Assembly (NCBI GenBank): GCA_012729815.1
Contig: JAAYCJ010000002.1
Span: 1 to 35,122, forward strand
DNA length: 35,122 nt
Direction of reading: 5' to 3'
Source: Phycisphaerae bacterium
GTDB lineage: Bacteria; Planctomycetota; Phycisphaerae; JAAYCJ01
The notes beneath the pieces were generated by a model. The model was not told where the DNA came from. It was given only the letters and a program-made list of their open reading frames with translations, and searched no databases. Numbering within the stretch: the stretch's first letter is position 1; each line of letters opens with the position of its first letter. Both the position numbers and the translations under genes were made by a program. Shown here one piece after another: positions 17,124 to 27,358 of this stretch.

Positions 17124-18350
17124 CTATCGCACGACGGCCTCGACTTCGCGGAACCGTTCGATCGGGTGTTCACCTCGGAGTTCCTGGCGGTAGTCCCGTC
17201 TCCGCCGTTCGATATGCCGCGTGATGACGTCCTGACTCGGGACCCCTTCGTGATCGTTGACCGCCTGCTGATAGTCGTAGTAGCGGTAGTCTTCCGGAAT
17301 GTCGTCGGCGGGCACGAATTCAGTGCCTTTGGCGTTGTAGTCAGCCTGGCGGGCCAGGATGTCGCGGACGTAGTCGATGTTGGACTGGAAGAACACCGGC
17401 CGCGGCAGTTCCTTGGGCAGCATCTCGACCGGATCGCGGCGTTCCTGCTGCTTCATCATCTCGCGGTCCGCGTGCAGGTGGCCGATCTCCATGTCCAGGT
17501 GATGCTCCCACATCTTCTTGATCCGCGGGTCGTCCTCCTGCTCCATGAACGAGTGGTAGAGATAGCACTCGGTGTAGTCGTGCATGACCAGGCGTTCGAA
17601 CCAGGACATCGACGGGTCGATCAGGGACTCGTAGTGAGTCACGTGCTGCTCCTCGATCATGGCGATCTCGGAGTAGAGCCCGCGGGCCAGGTGCTCCTGC
17701 GACCGGTTGGCCTGGTTCATGTAGAAGTTCATGGTCTGCTGCTCCGCGGCGACGATGATGTTGGCGTGGAGCTTGGTGAGAATGTCGGCCGAACGGGAGT
17801 CGAAATGGTGGCGGATCTCATCGAACGGGTGGCGGTGCTCGGCGATGGTGGGCCGTCCGATGGTCACCTCGGTGTAGTCGCCGACGAGTTTCTCAGCCGG
17901 GGTGCCCTCGGTCATCTCCATCAGGTTGGCGTAGCGATAGAGATGGTCAAAGTCCTCGAGCAGGGCGAAATCGAGCACCGACTTGGCGTATTCGTCGGGC
18001 TCGGTGCGGGCCAGGAAGGCGGTCAGGTCGACCGCCACCTGTTCGTAACCGATGGTGTGCTCCAGCGTGGTCTCATCGCCGGGCACGAGGGCTGAAATCG
18101 CCTTTTGCTGCTGTTGCTCCATCCGGCGGGCCAGGGCCAGCTTTCGCCGGGTCTCCAGGTCGCCGGTGTGCCGGGCGAACTGATGCAAAAACCACTGCGA
18201 CTCGAATTCGGCCCCGTTGAGCGTGATGATCCGGCATCGCGTGTAAGGATGCACGCTGTTCTTGTCGTAGGGTTTGACGTTCAGCTCCGACCAACTGCGA
18301 AGCTGCTGTTCCAGCGGAATGCCCTTTTCATCGAAAGGATTGAATGCCAT
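17124..18350 (-). CDS. Tandem ferritin-like (rubrerythrin-type) protein, unknown role
   Basis: ATG 18350 follows GGGGGAG at six bases; the product has 408 residues and is almost wholly helical. Residues about 186-301 form a four-helix set with Glu203, Glu233-x-x-His236, Glu261 and Glu288-x-x-His291. That is the E, ExxH, E, ExxH order of a ferritin-like di-iron site. Residues about 45-145 look like a second bundle but with weaker ligands (Glu48/Glu50, Glu97/Glu103, Asp133-x-x-His136). The last 100 residues are polar, Tyr- and Arg-rich, and match nothing known to me. It could be an oxidase, peroxidase or iron-handling protein. There is no signal peptide, so it is cytoplasmic. It is a single-gene unit with its own promoter and a leader of about 100 bases. 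The ferritin-like call rests on ligand spacing. Confidence 0.65.
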   Translation of the reverse strand: MAFNPFDEKGIPLEQQLRSWSELNVKPYDKNSVHPYTRCRIITLNGAEFESQWFLHQFARHTGDLETRRKLALARRMEQQQQKAISALVPGDETTLEHTIGYEQVAVDLTAFLARTEPDEYAKSVLDFALLEDFDHLYRYANLMEMTEGTPAEKLVGDYTEVTIGRPTIAEHRHPFDEIRHHFDSRSADILTKLHANIIVAAEQQTMNFYMNQANRSQEHLARGLYSEIAMIEEQHVTHYESLIDPSMSWFERLVMHDYTECYLYHSFMEQEDDPRIKKMWEHHLDMEIGHLHADREMMKQQERRDPVEMLPKELPRPVFFQSNIDYVRDILARQADYNAKGTEFVPADDIPEDYRYYDYQQAVNDHEGVPSQDVITRHIERRRRDYRQELRGEHPIERFREVEAVVR

Positions 18351-18458
18351 GTCTGCTCCCCCTTTTGCGGTAGATGGCTTGGTCCGTTGCACCTGCGGCC
18401 CGCACGGCGACGACAATCCCGTGACTCCCGCCCCGTTGGCCGCGTCTCCCGTCATTTC

Positions 18459-18486
18459 AGAATAACACACGGGCGGTACGGGTCAA
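18459..18486 (-). promoter_or_regulatory. Sigma70-type promoter of the ferritin-like gene
   Basis: On the minus strand TTGACC (18486-18481) and TATTCT (18464-18459) are 16 bases apart. The leader to ATG 18350 is about 100 bases, long enough for control by RNA structure, though no riboswitch was recognised. Confidence 0.55.
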
Positions 18487-18554
18487 GCACTTTTTTCTTC
18501 GCCTAGGGCACCAACGGGTTGTGATACTTTGTGATCGGCGATGCGGATAAAGGT

Positions 18555-18583
18555 TTGACTCGTCGCACAGCGGCCGTTATGAT
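18555..18583 (+). promoter_or_regulatory. Sigma70-type promoter of the small lipoprotein pair
   Basis: TTGACT (18555-18560) and TATGAT (18578-18583) are separated by 17 bases, with a start near 18590 and a leader of about 45 bases before ATG 18635. Confidence 0.55.
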
Positions 18584-18634
18584 TGGAGCCGAAGTGACTG
18601 GGGGATAGCCGCTTTTGGTCAAGCGGGAACCCGA

Positions 18635-18853
18635 ATGGACCTGATCAATCGAGTCATGGGCGTACTGGCCGTGGCTCTGGCGAGTCTGCTCTCCTGCGAG
18701 GACGACAGCAGCACTGAAGCGAGGCAGGAGGCACTCGAAGCGTGCGAAGAGGTCGAGGAAAGGATCGATAGCCTCTTCAGAGCGCGGGATGTGAGGCACA
18801 AGCGAATTGGCGCCGGCCGATCGCTTCTGAATCTCGATCACAGGGTTGTCTGA
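18635..18853 (+). CDS. Very small putative lipoprotein (72 aa)
   Basis: The product has a short N-terminal segment and a hydrophobic stretch ending L-A-S-L-L-S-C, a good lipobox with Cys at residue 21. The next 30 residues are acidic and amphipathic (E-A-R-Q-E-A-L-E-A-C-E-E-V-E-E-R-I), likely a surface helix. The ribosome site is weak (GGGA eight bases upstream). A strong promoter lies upstream and a second tiny lipoprotein gene follows 18 bases after the stop, which supports it being real. No family recognised; position and composition resemble small stress or toxin-like lipoproteins, but this is only resemblance. Confidence 0.5.
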   Translation: MDLINRVMGVLAVALASLLSCEDDSSTEARQEALEACEEVEERIDSLFRARDVRHKRIGAGRSLLNLDHRVV

Positions 18854-18871
18854 CAATCGACGGAGGCAAAG

Positions 18872-19039
18872 ATGAGACTGCTCAAATCACTACTGGCGAT
18901 GCTTCTGCTGTCGGCCGTGTTCGTGGCGATTCCTTCGTGCGAACGCGAGGAGGGCCCGGTGGAGGAGGCGGGCGAAAAGATCGATGAGGGGATCGAAGAA
19001 ACGGGCGAAGCGATCGAGGACGCCGGCGAAGGGCGATAA
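18872..19039 (+). CDS. Tiny acidic lipoprotein (55 aa), entericidin-like in form
   Basis: ATG 18872 follows GGAGG at five bases, a strong ribosome site. Residues 1-22 are a signal sequence, with I-P-S-C giving a lipidated Cys23. The mature part of about 33 residues is a run of Glu, Gly, Ala and Ile in near-repeats of G-E-K-I-D-E-G-I-E-E-T-G-E-A-I-E-D-A-G. It would form one acidic amphipathic helix. Entericidins and similar small lipoproteins have this layout, but homology cannot be shown from so short a protein. It is probably co-transcribed with the 72-residue lipoprotein gene just before it. Likely location is the outer membrane or outer face of the inner membrane. Confidence 0.65.
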   Translation: MRLLKSLLAMLLLSAVFVAIPSCEREEGPVEEAGEKIDEGIEETGEAIEDAGEGR

Positions 19040-19556
19040 CCCGTCTACGAGAATTCCGCTGACCTGTGCATTCGTGAGGTTCTTCTGTCCGGAATGGGCG
19101 GTGTGGCTCCGCGCGATCAGGTGCCGGGCCGAATGAGAACTCCGCGAACAGCAGCGATACTGACGCGGACAACAGCGGAGTCCATCCCCTGCGCAAGGGA
19201 CGGCGACTCTTCACGCCGGCGCCCCCTCCTGGCCGGGGTCGCCAGCGAAAAGGCATGTCGAACGGGTCCGGGCCGCCAGGTCACGAACCTGTCCGAAGCC
19301 AGTCTCCGCGCCGAGGGGAAAGACACTTCGAGCGGTTGGCGGGATCTCGCCGATGCCGCTGCCAATCCGGCTCTGAATGACGAAGGCGGCCGTGCGCCGC
19401 CGCATGAGAAGCATCACGACACACCCACCGCACCCGCCGCATGGCACTTGATCCCGATTGGAGTTGAAATCCCGGGGCGGTTTTGCTAATTTTTGCTCAA
19501 TTTGGACTATAATAACTGCGGCAACGGCAGGAGTCTGGACCAAATAGGCGGAGAAC
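19040..19556. other. 517-base stretch with no recognisable gene
   Basis: No coding frame here has a family resemblance, ribosome site or plausible composition. It contains inverted repeats ACTCCGC/GCGGAGT (near 19139-19182) and CAGGT/ACCTG (near 19278-19292). I could not match it to SRP RNA, RNase P RNA, tmRNA or 6S RNA by their conserved cores. Only the last 75 bases have a clear role, the carB promoter and leader. Confidence 0.5.
19483..19513 (+). promoter_or_regulatory. Candidate promoter of carB
   Basis: A perfect TATAAT at 19508-19513 lies in an AT-rich island; the best -35 is TTGCTA (19483-19488) at a long 19-base spacer. Start near 19520 would give a leader of about 37 bases with GCGGAG before ATG 19557. 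Confidence 0.4.
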
Positions 19557-22955
<3,399 letters not shown>

Positions 22956-23002
22956 TCGCTCCGCCGCCCTGCAGCGGCTTTGTTCGGCGGCGAGGGCCGT
23001 GC

Positions 23003-23677
23003 TCACTCGCGGTTGAGAAGCCGCACGTCGTGGTCGAAGCGGTTCAGCGGACAGCGGTCGCAGAGGGCGATCTTCCTGCAGTAGTTCTTGCCGGTGGCGA
23101 CCAGGAGGGCGTGATACTCGTTGTAGAGCGGCACGTCGGGCGGGAGGTTCGATTCGAAGAAGTCCTTGATCGCGTGGTAGTCGTCGTCCTCGGCGATAAG
23201 CTTGTGACGGACCATGACACGGTAGGTGTAGGCATCGACGACGAAGGTGGGCTTGCCCGCTGCGTAGAGCACGATGTCGTCGGCGGTTTCCGGGCCGATG
23301 CCGTTGATCGACAGCAGTTCCTCGCGAAGGCTGTCCACCGACCGACTGAAGAATATCTCGAGGTCGCCGCCGTACTCCCGCCAGACGTGGCTCATGAGGT
23401 TGTGCAGGCGGTTGGCCTTGACACGAAAATACCCAGCCGGGCGAATGATCTCCGCCAGACGCGGCAGCGAACAGGTGGCGAGTCTCTCCACGTCGATCAG
23501 GTCGGACCGGCGCAGATTGGCGATCGCCCGCTCGACGTTGGCCCAGTTGGTGTTCTGGGTCAGAACGGCCCCGATCATGATCTCGAGCGGCCCGTCGCCG
23601 GGCCACCAGCGCTGGGGCCCGAAGTGGGCCAGCATCGCCTGGTAGAGGGCCATCAGCTCGTCGTGTGTCGCGGCCAT
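23003..23677 (-). CDS. Endonuclease III-like DNA glycosylase, MagIII-type
   Basis: ATG 23677 has AGGAG ten bases upstream and gives 224 residues; GTG 23707 is in frame but would place that AGGAG inside the gene. The HhH-GPD fold is clear: L-T-Q-N-T-N-W at 39-45, the helix-hairpin-helix I-N-G-I-G-P-E-T-A-D-D at 124-134, and V-V-D-A-Y with the catalytic Asp148. In bifunctional Nth the residue after the hairpin Gly-x is a Lys that attacks the base sugar; here Glu130 takes its place, so the enzyme should be a monofunctional glycosylase without lyase activity. This matches the 3-methyladenine glycosylase III branch. Only three Cys (200, 206, 209) of the usual four iron-sulfur ligands are present. 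Substrate is inferred as alkylated purines. It is convergent with carB, 47 bases away. Confidence 0.8.
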   Translation of the reverse strand: MAATHDELMALYQAMLAHFGPQRWWPGDGPLEIMIGAVLTQNTNWANVERAIANLRRSDLIDVERLATCSLPRLAEIIRPAGYFRVKANRLHNLMSHVWREYGGDLEIFFSRSVDSLREELLSINGIGPETADDIVLYAAGKPTFVVDAYTYRVMVRHKLIAEDDDYHAIKDFFESNLPPDVPLYNEYHALLVATGKNYCRKIALCDRCPLNRFDHDVRLLNRE

Positions 23678-23765
23678 CGCATGCGTTCTCCTGTCGATCA
23701 AATGCACCGCATCGGCGGTTCGACCCTTGTCGAATGATAGGCCTCATGGTAGTTTACTTCGAAGC

Positions 23766-24539
23766 ATGATCGGAATGAAGGGCAAATCGACTGGACGGAG
23801 CGGGCAGAACCCGCCGTATTCGCAGGACATCCACCGGCCGGTTACCTCGCTGGTGTTCCTGTTGCCGCTGGTGGTGGTCTACGAGCTGGGAACCCTGCTG
23901 ATGGCGGGCAACCTGCCCGAGGCGCTGCACTCGCGGGTCATTGCGTTCCAGTTGCTGCATCGGTTCCTGGCCCTGTTTGGAGCGACGATCTTCTATCTGC
24001 CCGGATTGCTGGTGCCGGCGATTTTGGTGGCGTGGCACGTCGCGACGGGCGACACGTGGCGGGTCCACAAGAGAACGCTGGGGCTGATGGCGGTCGAGAG
24101 CCTGCTGCTGGCGATCCCGCTGGTGGTCTTCTACAACGTGGGCAGCAGCTACGTGAACCTCTGGTCGCCCCTGGCCGCTCCCGCCGCGGAGGGCTGGCAC
24201 GGCAAGCTGCTGCTGTCGATCGGGGCGGGGATCTACGAGGAACTGCTGTTTCGGCTGATCCTGATCTCGCTGCTCGGGATGATCATGATCGATCTGGCCC
24301 GACTGCCCGAGCCGCCATCGGTTTTTTTCATGGTGCTGATTTCCGCGACGGCGTTCAGCCTCTATCATTACCTGGGGCCCGAGACCTTCTCGTGGCCGAC
24401 GTTCATGTTCCGCGCCGTGGCCGGCGGATACCTGGCGGGAATATTCATCCTGCGGGGATTTGGGATTACCGTCGGCTGCCACGTGGTTTATGATATTCTG
24501 GCGATGATCTTGAACGCCCTGGCGGGTTCGCCCGAATAG
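23766..24539 (+). CDS. CPBP family intramembrane metalloprotease
   Basis: The 257-residue membrane protein starts at ATG 23766 (ATG 23775 is possible). It has the Abi/CPBP motifs: Glu158-Glu159-x-x-x-Arg163 in Y-E-E-L-L-F-R, F-x-x-x-H at 197-201 (A-F-S-L-Y-H), and His239 in C-H-V-V-Y-D. About eight hydrophobic segments are seen. The family includes CAAX prenyl proteases in eukaryotes and, in bacteria, bacteriocin-immunity and stress-related membrane proteases. The bacterial substrate is unknown. No Shine-Dalgarno precedes the start, so it may be leaderless; a weak TTGTCG-17-TAGTTT promoter (23727-23755) would fit that. The next gene begins 31 bases after its stop. Confidence 0.85.
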   Translation: MIGMKGKSTGRSGQNPPYSQDIHRPVTSLVFLLPLVVVYELGTLLMAGNLPEALHSRVIAFQLLHRFLALFGATIFYLPGLLVPAILVAWHVATGDTWRVHKRTLGLMAVESLLLAIPLVVFYNVGSSYVNLWSPLAAPAAEGWHGKLLLSIGAGIYEELLFRLILISLLGMIMIDLARLPEPPSVFFMVLISATAFSLYHYLGPETFSWPTFMFRAVAGGYLAGIFILRGFGITVGCHVVYDILAMILNALAGSPE

Positions 24540-24570
24540 GCGGACCCGACGCCGGGCGAGGAGCGGATTT

Positions 24571-25173
24571 GTGGTCGAGTCGAACGTGGACGCACCGAAA
24601 CTGGAGGAGATGAGGCTCTACGTGTACGGGCGGCCGTTGCACCCGGAACTGTTCGGCGTGTTTCTTCAGCACAAGCTGGATCTGGGCCGATACCAAGCCG
24701 ACATCTGGCTGCTGGGGTTGGGACACCTGGTGTGCTTCCACACGCCGGAACAGACGGTGACCGAACTGGTGGTCCAGGCCAGCGAGCTGTACTCGTCAGC
24801 CGGTCTGATCGAAAAACTCCCGCTCGAAAAGAAGAGCGACTTTCGCCACTGCCTGGACGACCGGGTCTTCTACATCGTCAGCACCCAGGCCGAGACGATG
24901 AGCCAGGCGGTCTTCGAGCAGGTGCATCGCGAGATGCTTCGCTTCGCCGAGACGCGCGGCCTGTTCATGCCATTCGACCAGTGGGCCGAGGGCAAGGGAC
25001 TGGCCCCCTTCAGCTTCATCGACTACGAGCACCGGACCCGCGAGTTGTCGGTGTTCGCCTACCATGCGTTTCCGTCGCAGAACCTGATCCTGCGGACCCA
25101 GTCGGTGTTCTCGCTCGAGGCAATCTCATCGGAACCGCGGGCAACGGCCGAGCCGGAGGAACCGGACGCATGA
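24571..25173 (+). CDS. Conserved-looking hypothetical protein, possibly DUF2617-like
   Basis: The GTG at 24571 has GAGGAG at about eight bases; the in-frame ATG 24610 touches its own GGAGGAG, so GTG is preferred. The 200-residue protein is soluble, without signal or membrane helices. It has R-P-L-H-P-E-L-F near the start, a G-H-L-V-C-F-H segment, a central mixed helix/strand domain and a loose Glu/Pro tail. The layout reminded me of DUF2617 but I could not confirm it. It is followed by an ATGA overlap with a six-helix membrane protein, implying the two are made together and may form a pair. Confidence 0.6.
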   Translation: MVESNVDAPKLEEMRLYVYGRPLHPELFGVFLQHKLDLGRYQADIWLLGLGHLVCFHTPEQTVTELVVQASELYSSAGLIEKLPLEKKSDFRHCLDDRVFYIVSTQAETMSQAVFEQVHREMLRFAETRGLFMPFDQWAEGKGLAPFSFIDYEHRTRELSVFAYHAFPSQNLILRTQSVFSLEAISSEPRATAEPEEPDA

Positions 25174-26024
25174 GCGAGCTGGCGCGGCGGGCGATTCGGC
25201 AGGTGCGGCTTGGGCTGCAGTATTGCTGGAGGCTGGACCGCCGGGCAGAAGAGTCGCCGGTCCCGATCACGCTGCTGGTTTGCGGGCTGGGTGTGGGTCT
25301 GACGCTGTGCGCGGTGTTTGCAGCCAGTTGGAAGTACTACGGTGATATCTACTTCACCGAGTGGACGCGCCTGAGGCTCGTGCCGTCGGTCATGGTGGTC
25401 CTGGTCCTGACCGTGCTGAATTTCAAGCAACTGGCGGGCCTGGCGGTGACGGCGGACCGGCTGGTGCTCGGAACCGGGCCGTCGGACCAGCCAACAACCT
25501 CGCAGATCCGGCAGATATCGCTGGTGGGCGTATTGGCGGTGGTCCTGGCGCTGCTGCTGAAGTTTTCGCTGATCCTGGCGATGCCCTACCACGCCCCATG
25601 GTGGCCGGATGACTGGCGGGCGATGTTCAACCGGCTGTATCCCAAGATGCACTTCCGGGTGCTCCTGCTGCTGGGATTGTGGGGCAAAGCGGGGCTGCTG
25701 GTGGCCGCGGCCACCGGCTGGCAGTCGCCGACCATCGACCCGCAGGACCGCGACCTGCGCCGGCGGCTGAGAATCCGCCCGCTGCTGGTGAACCTGGTCC
25801 TGGTGACGCTGGTGACGGCAGTCTATTTCTCCAGCCAGCGCAGCCGCGGACTCGGGCTGCTGGTCGCGCTGTGGATATTCCTGGTCGTCTACGTGGCCTC
25901 GATGCTTCTCTCACGAGCCCAGCGCGGCCACGACAAACACTCGATGTTCGCCTGCGCCGAACTGGCCGAACAGGCCCTCCTTCTGGCGTATCTGGCGATC
26001 TCGAAGTTCCTGTATCAGCCGTGA
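25170..26024 (+). CDS. Six-helix integral membrane protein, unknown function
   Basis: ATG 25170 overlaps the stop of the upstream gene (ATGA), and GGAGG lies about ten bases before it. The 284-residue product has membrane segments at about 33-53, 70-91, 117-138, 162-181, 204-221 and 227-247, and a seventh weaker one at 262-281. A charged loop P-Q-D-R-D-L-R-R-R-L sits between helices 4 and 5. No transporter or enzyme family motif was recognised. A stretch P-Y-H-A-P-W-W-P-D-D-W near residue 139-149 is notable and probably faces outside. Its partner is the coupled soluble protein. Confidence 0.7.
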   Translation: MSELARRAIRQVRLGLQYCWRLDRRAEESPVPITLLVCGLGVGLTLCAVFAASWKYYGDIYFTEWTRLRLVPSVMVVLVLTVLNFKQLAGLAVTADRLVLGTGPSDQPTTSQIRQISLVGVLAVVLALLLKFSLILAMPYHAPWWPDDWRAMFNRLYPKMHFRVLLLLGLWGKAGLLVAAATGWQSPTIDPQDRDLRRRLRIRPLLVNLVLVTLVTAVYFSSQRSRGLGLLVALWIFLVVYVASMLLSRAQRGHDKHSMFACAELAEQALLLAYLAISKFLYQP

Positions 26025-26058
26025 TACGAAACGGCGCGTGGTTCTCCAGGAAAAAACC

Positions 26059-27144
26059 CTATTTCGACGACTGGCGTTGCAGCTTCTCGACAAGGAAGTC
26101 GTAGGCGCGGCGGCCGGAGATCTGGTGGCGGCCTTCGAACTCGTCCAGTTCGATTTGGTTTGAGGCGTCCCAGACGGCGTAGATTTCGCGAAGGCGGCCA
26201 ACGGCGTCGCGGACGGCTTCGATGGGAAAAATGCCGTCGCGAGTACCCGCCTCGATCAGAACCGGGCGCGGCGCCAGCAGAGCGGCCAACTCGGGCAGAT
26301 CGCCCACGCCAAGTATGCCCGGTATGAAGTTGCAAATACAGTGGTGCATGGCCAGGATGCTGGCGTGCCACGAGCAGAAGTAGCCGCTGATCACAGCGAC
26401 GCGGATCCGCTCATCCACCAACGCACTGAAGAACGTGTGCATCCCGCCGCCGGAAATGCCCATCGCACCAAGCCGCTCCGTGTCTGCCTCCGGCAGCGTG
26501 GTCAGATAGTCAACGAGCCGCCGCGCCTCAAAGACCCGTAGACCGGCCAGACTCCCCCCTGCCATCATTGCCCACGTCGCAACCGCGTGGCAAGGCGGGG
26601 ACTGGCCCTGCCCAAGCTCCGGCTGCACGTGCGACTGGTCAGGCACGTGCTCGCCGAACGCCATGATCTCCGGAGCGGCCACGAGAAACCCGCGACGGAC
26701 CAATTCAAGCGCGAAGTCCTTGTGATAGCCGTCCGGCGTGGTTCGCTCCTCGCCGTCCTCCCAAAGACCAATGATGTCCTTGACGCCGTACCCGTGTCCA
26801 TGGAAGGCCAGAACCACCGGCAGCGGACCCGGGCGGCTTTTGGGAAACAGCAGGTAGACCGGCAGTATCTTGCCCCGGGTCGTGTGGATGGTGATCTTCC
26901 GGCGGATGTGGTCGCCGCGCTCCACCTGCTCGATCACCTCCGCGGCGAAGTCCACCGCATCGAGATCCTGAAACCCGAGGGTGGCCGCCAGTTCGCTTCG
27001 AACCTGTCGCTGCCAAGCCCGGCCCTCGTCCGGGCCGGCGGCTTCGAACACGTGGCCGGCAGCGGCGGCCTGCTGATACCGCCTCAGCAGGGCCACCGGG
27101 TCCAACGGGGGCAAACTGGCCACGTCAAGCCGTCTGGTCGCCAT
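26059..27144 (-). CDS. Abhydrolase_7-type esterase (acetyl xylan esterase-like)
   Basis: ATG 27144 follows AGGAG at nine bases and gives 361 residues without signal peptide. It is an alpha/beta-hydrolase: H-G-H-G at 115-118 forms the oxyanion region, nucleophile Ser231 lies in G-I-S-G-G, Asp303 in T-R-D-G-I-F-P, and His340 in E-G-R-H. This order and the long lid between fit the Abhydrolase_7 family, common in planctomycetes and related to acetyl xylan esterases and glucuronoyl-type esterases. It may deacetylate carbohydrate or cleave small esters in the cytoplasm. It is not linked to the glycan cluster at the window start, about 17 kb away. It is divergent from the zinc-ribbon gene. Confidence 0.8.
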   Translation of the reverse strand: MATRRLDVASLPPLDPVALLRRYQQAAAAGHVFEAAGPDEGRAWQRQVRSELAATLGFQDLDAVDFAAEVIEQVERGDHIRRKITIHTTRGKILPVYLLFPKSRPGPLPVVLAFHGHGYGVKDIIGLWEDGEERTTPDGYHKDFALELVRRGFLVAAPEIMAFGEHVPDQSHVQPELGQGQSPPCHAVATWAMMAGGSLAGLRVFEARRLVDYLTTLPEADTERLGAMGISGGGMHTFFSALVDERIRVAVISGYFCSWHASILAMHHCICNFIPGILGVGDLPELAALLAPRPVLIEAGTRDGIFPIEAVRDAVGRLREIYAVWDASNQIELDEFEGRHQISGRRAYDFLVEKLQRQSSK

Positions 27145-27197
27145 TGCGTTATGCTCCTGGAAGACTCTCTCCGCCGATTCACGCCACACCCCGCACA

Positions 27198-27226
27198 ATG
27201 CTATCATGGCCGGAACCGACCGCCAA
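27198..27226 (-). promoter_or_regulatory. Candidate promoter of the esterase gene
   Basis: On the minus strand TTGGCG (27226-27221) and TAGCAT (27203-27198) are 17 bases apart, about 55 bases before ATG 27144. Confidence 0.4.
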
Positions 27227-27248
27227 GTGAATCCGTCCGATATTGCCA

Positions 27249-27277
27249 TTGAACAGGCCGCCAATCCGTGTTAGAAT
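27249..27277 (+). promoter_or_regulatory. Sigma70-type promoter of the zinc-ribbon gene
   Basis: TTGAAC (27249-27254) and TAGAAT (27272-27277) have a 17-base spacer, with start near 27284 and a leader of about 75 bases. It lies back to back with the esterase promoter. Confidence 0.55.
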
Positions 27278-27358
27278 GGCATTCAGTGGACAGTATCTCT
27301 GTCTGAACCACATCTGATTGTACGGGGTCGGACGAATCTTGGCGAAGGACCAGTCCGT

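Noticed and set aside
19270-19330. Possible SRP RNA or tRNA T-arm like sequence around CAGGTCACGAACCTG
   Set aside because: The conserved SRP core (GGAAGGAAGCAGCC) is absent, and the T-loop-like heptamer on the minus strand lacks the A at position 58 and an acceptor stem.
19094-19489. A 131-codon frame in the gap before carB
   Set aside because: No ribosome site, no family resemblance, unnatural composition, and it runs into the carB promoter region.
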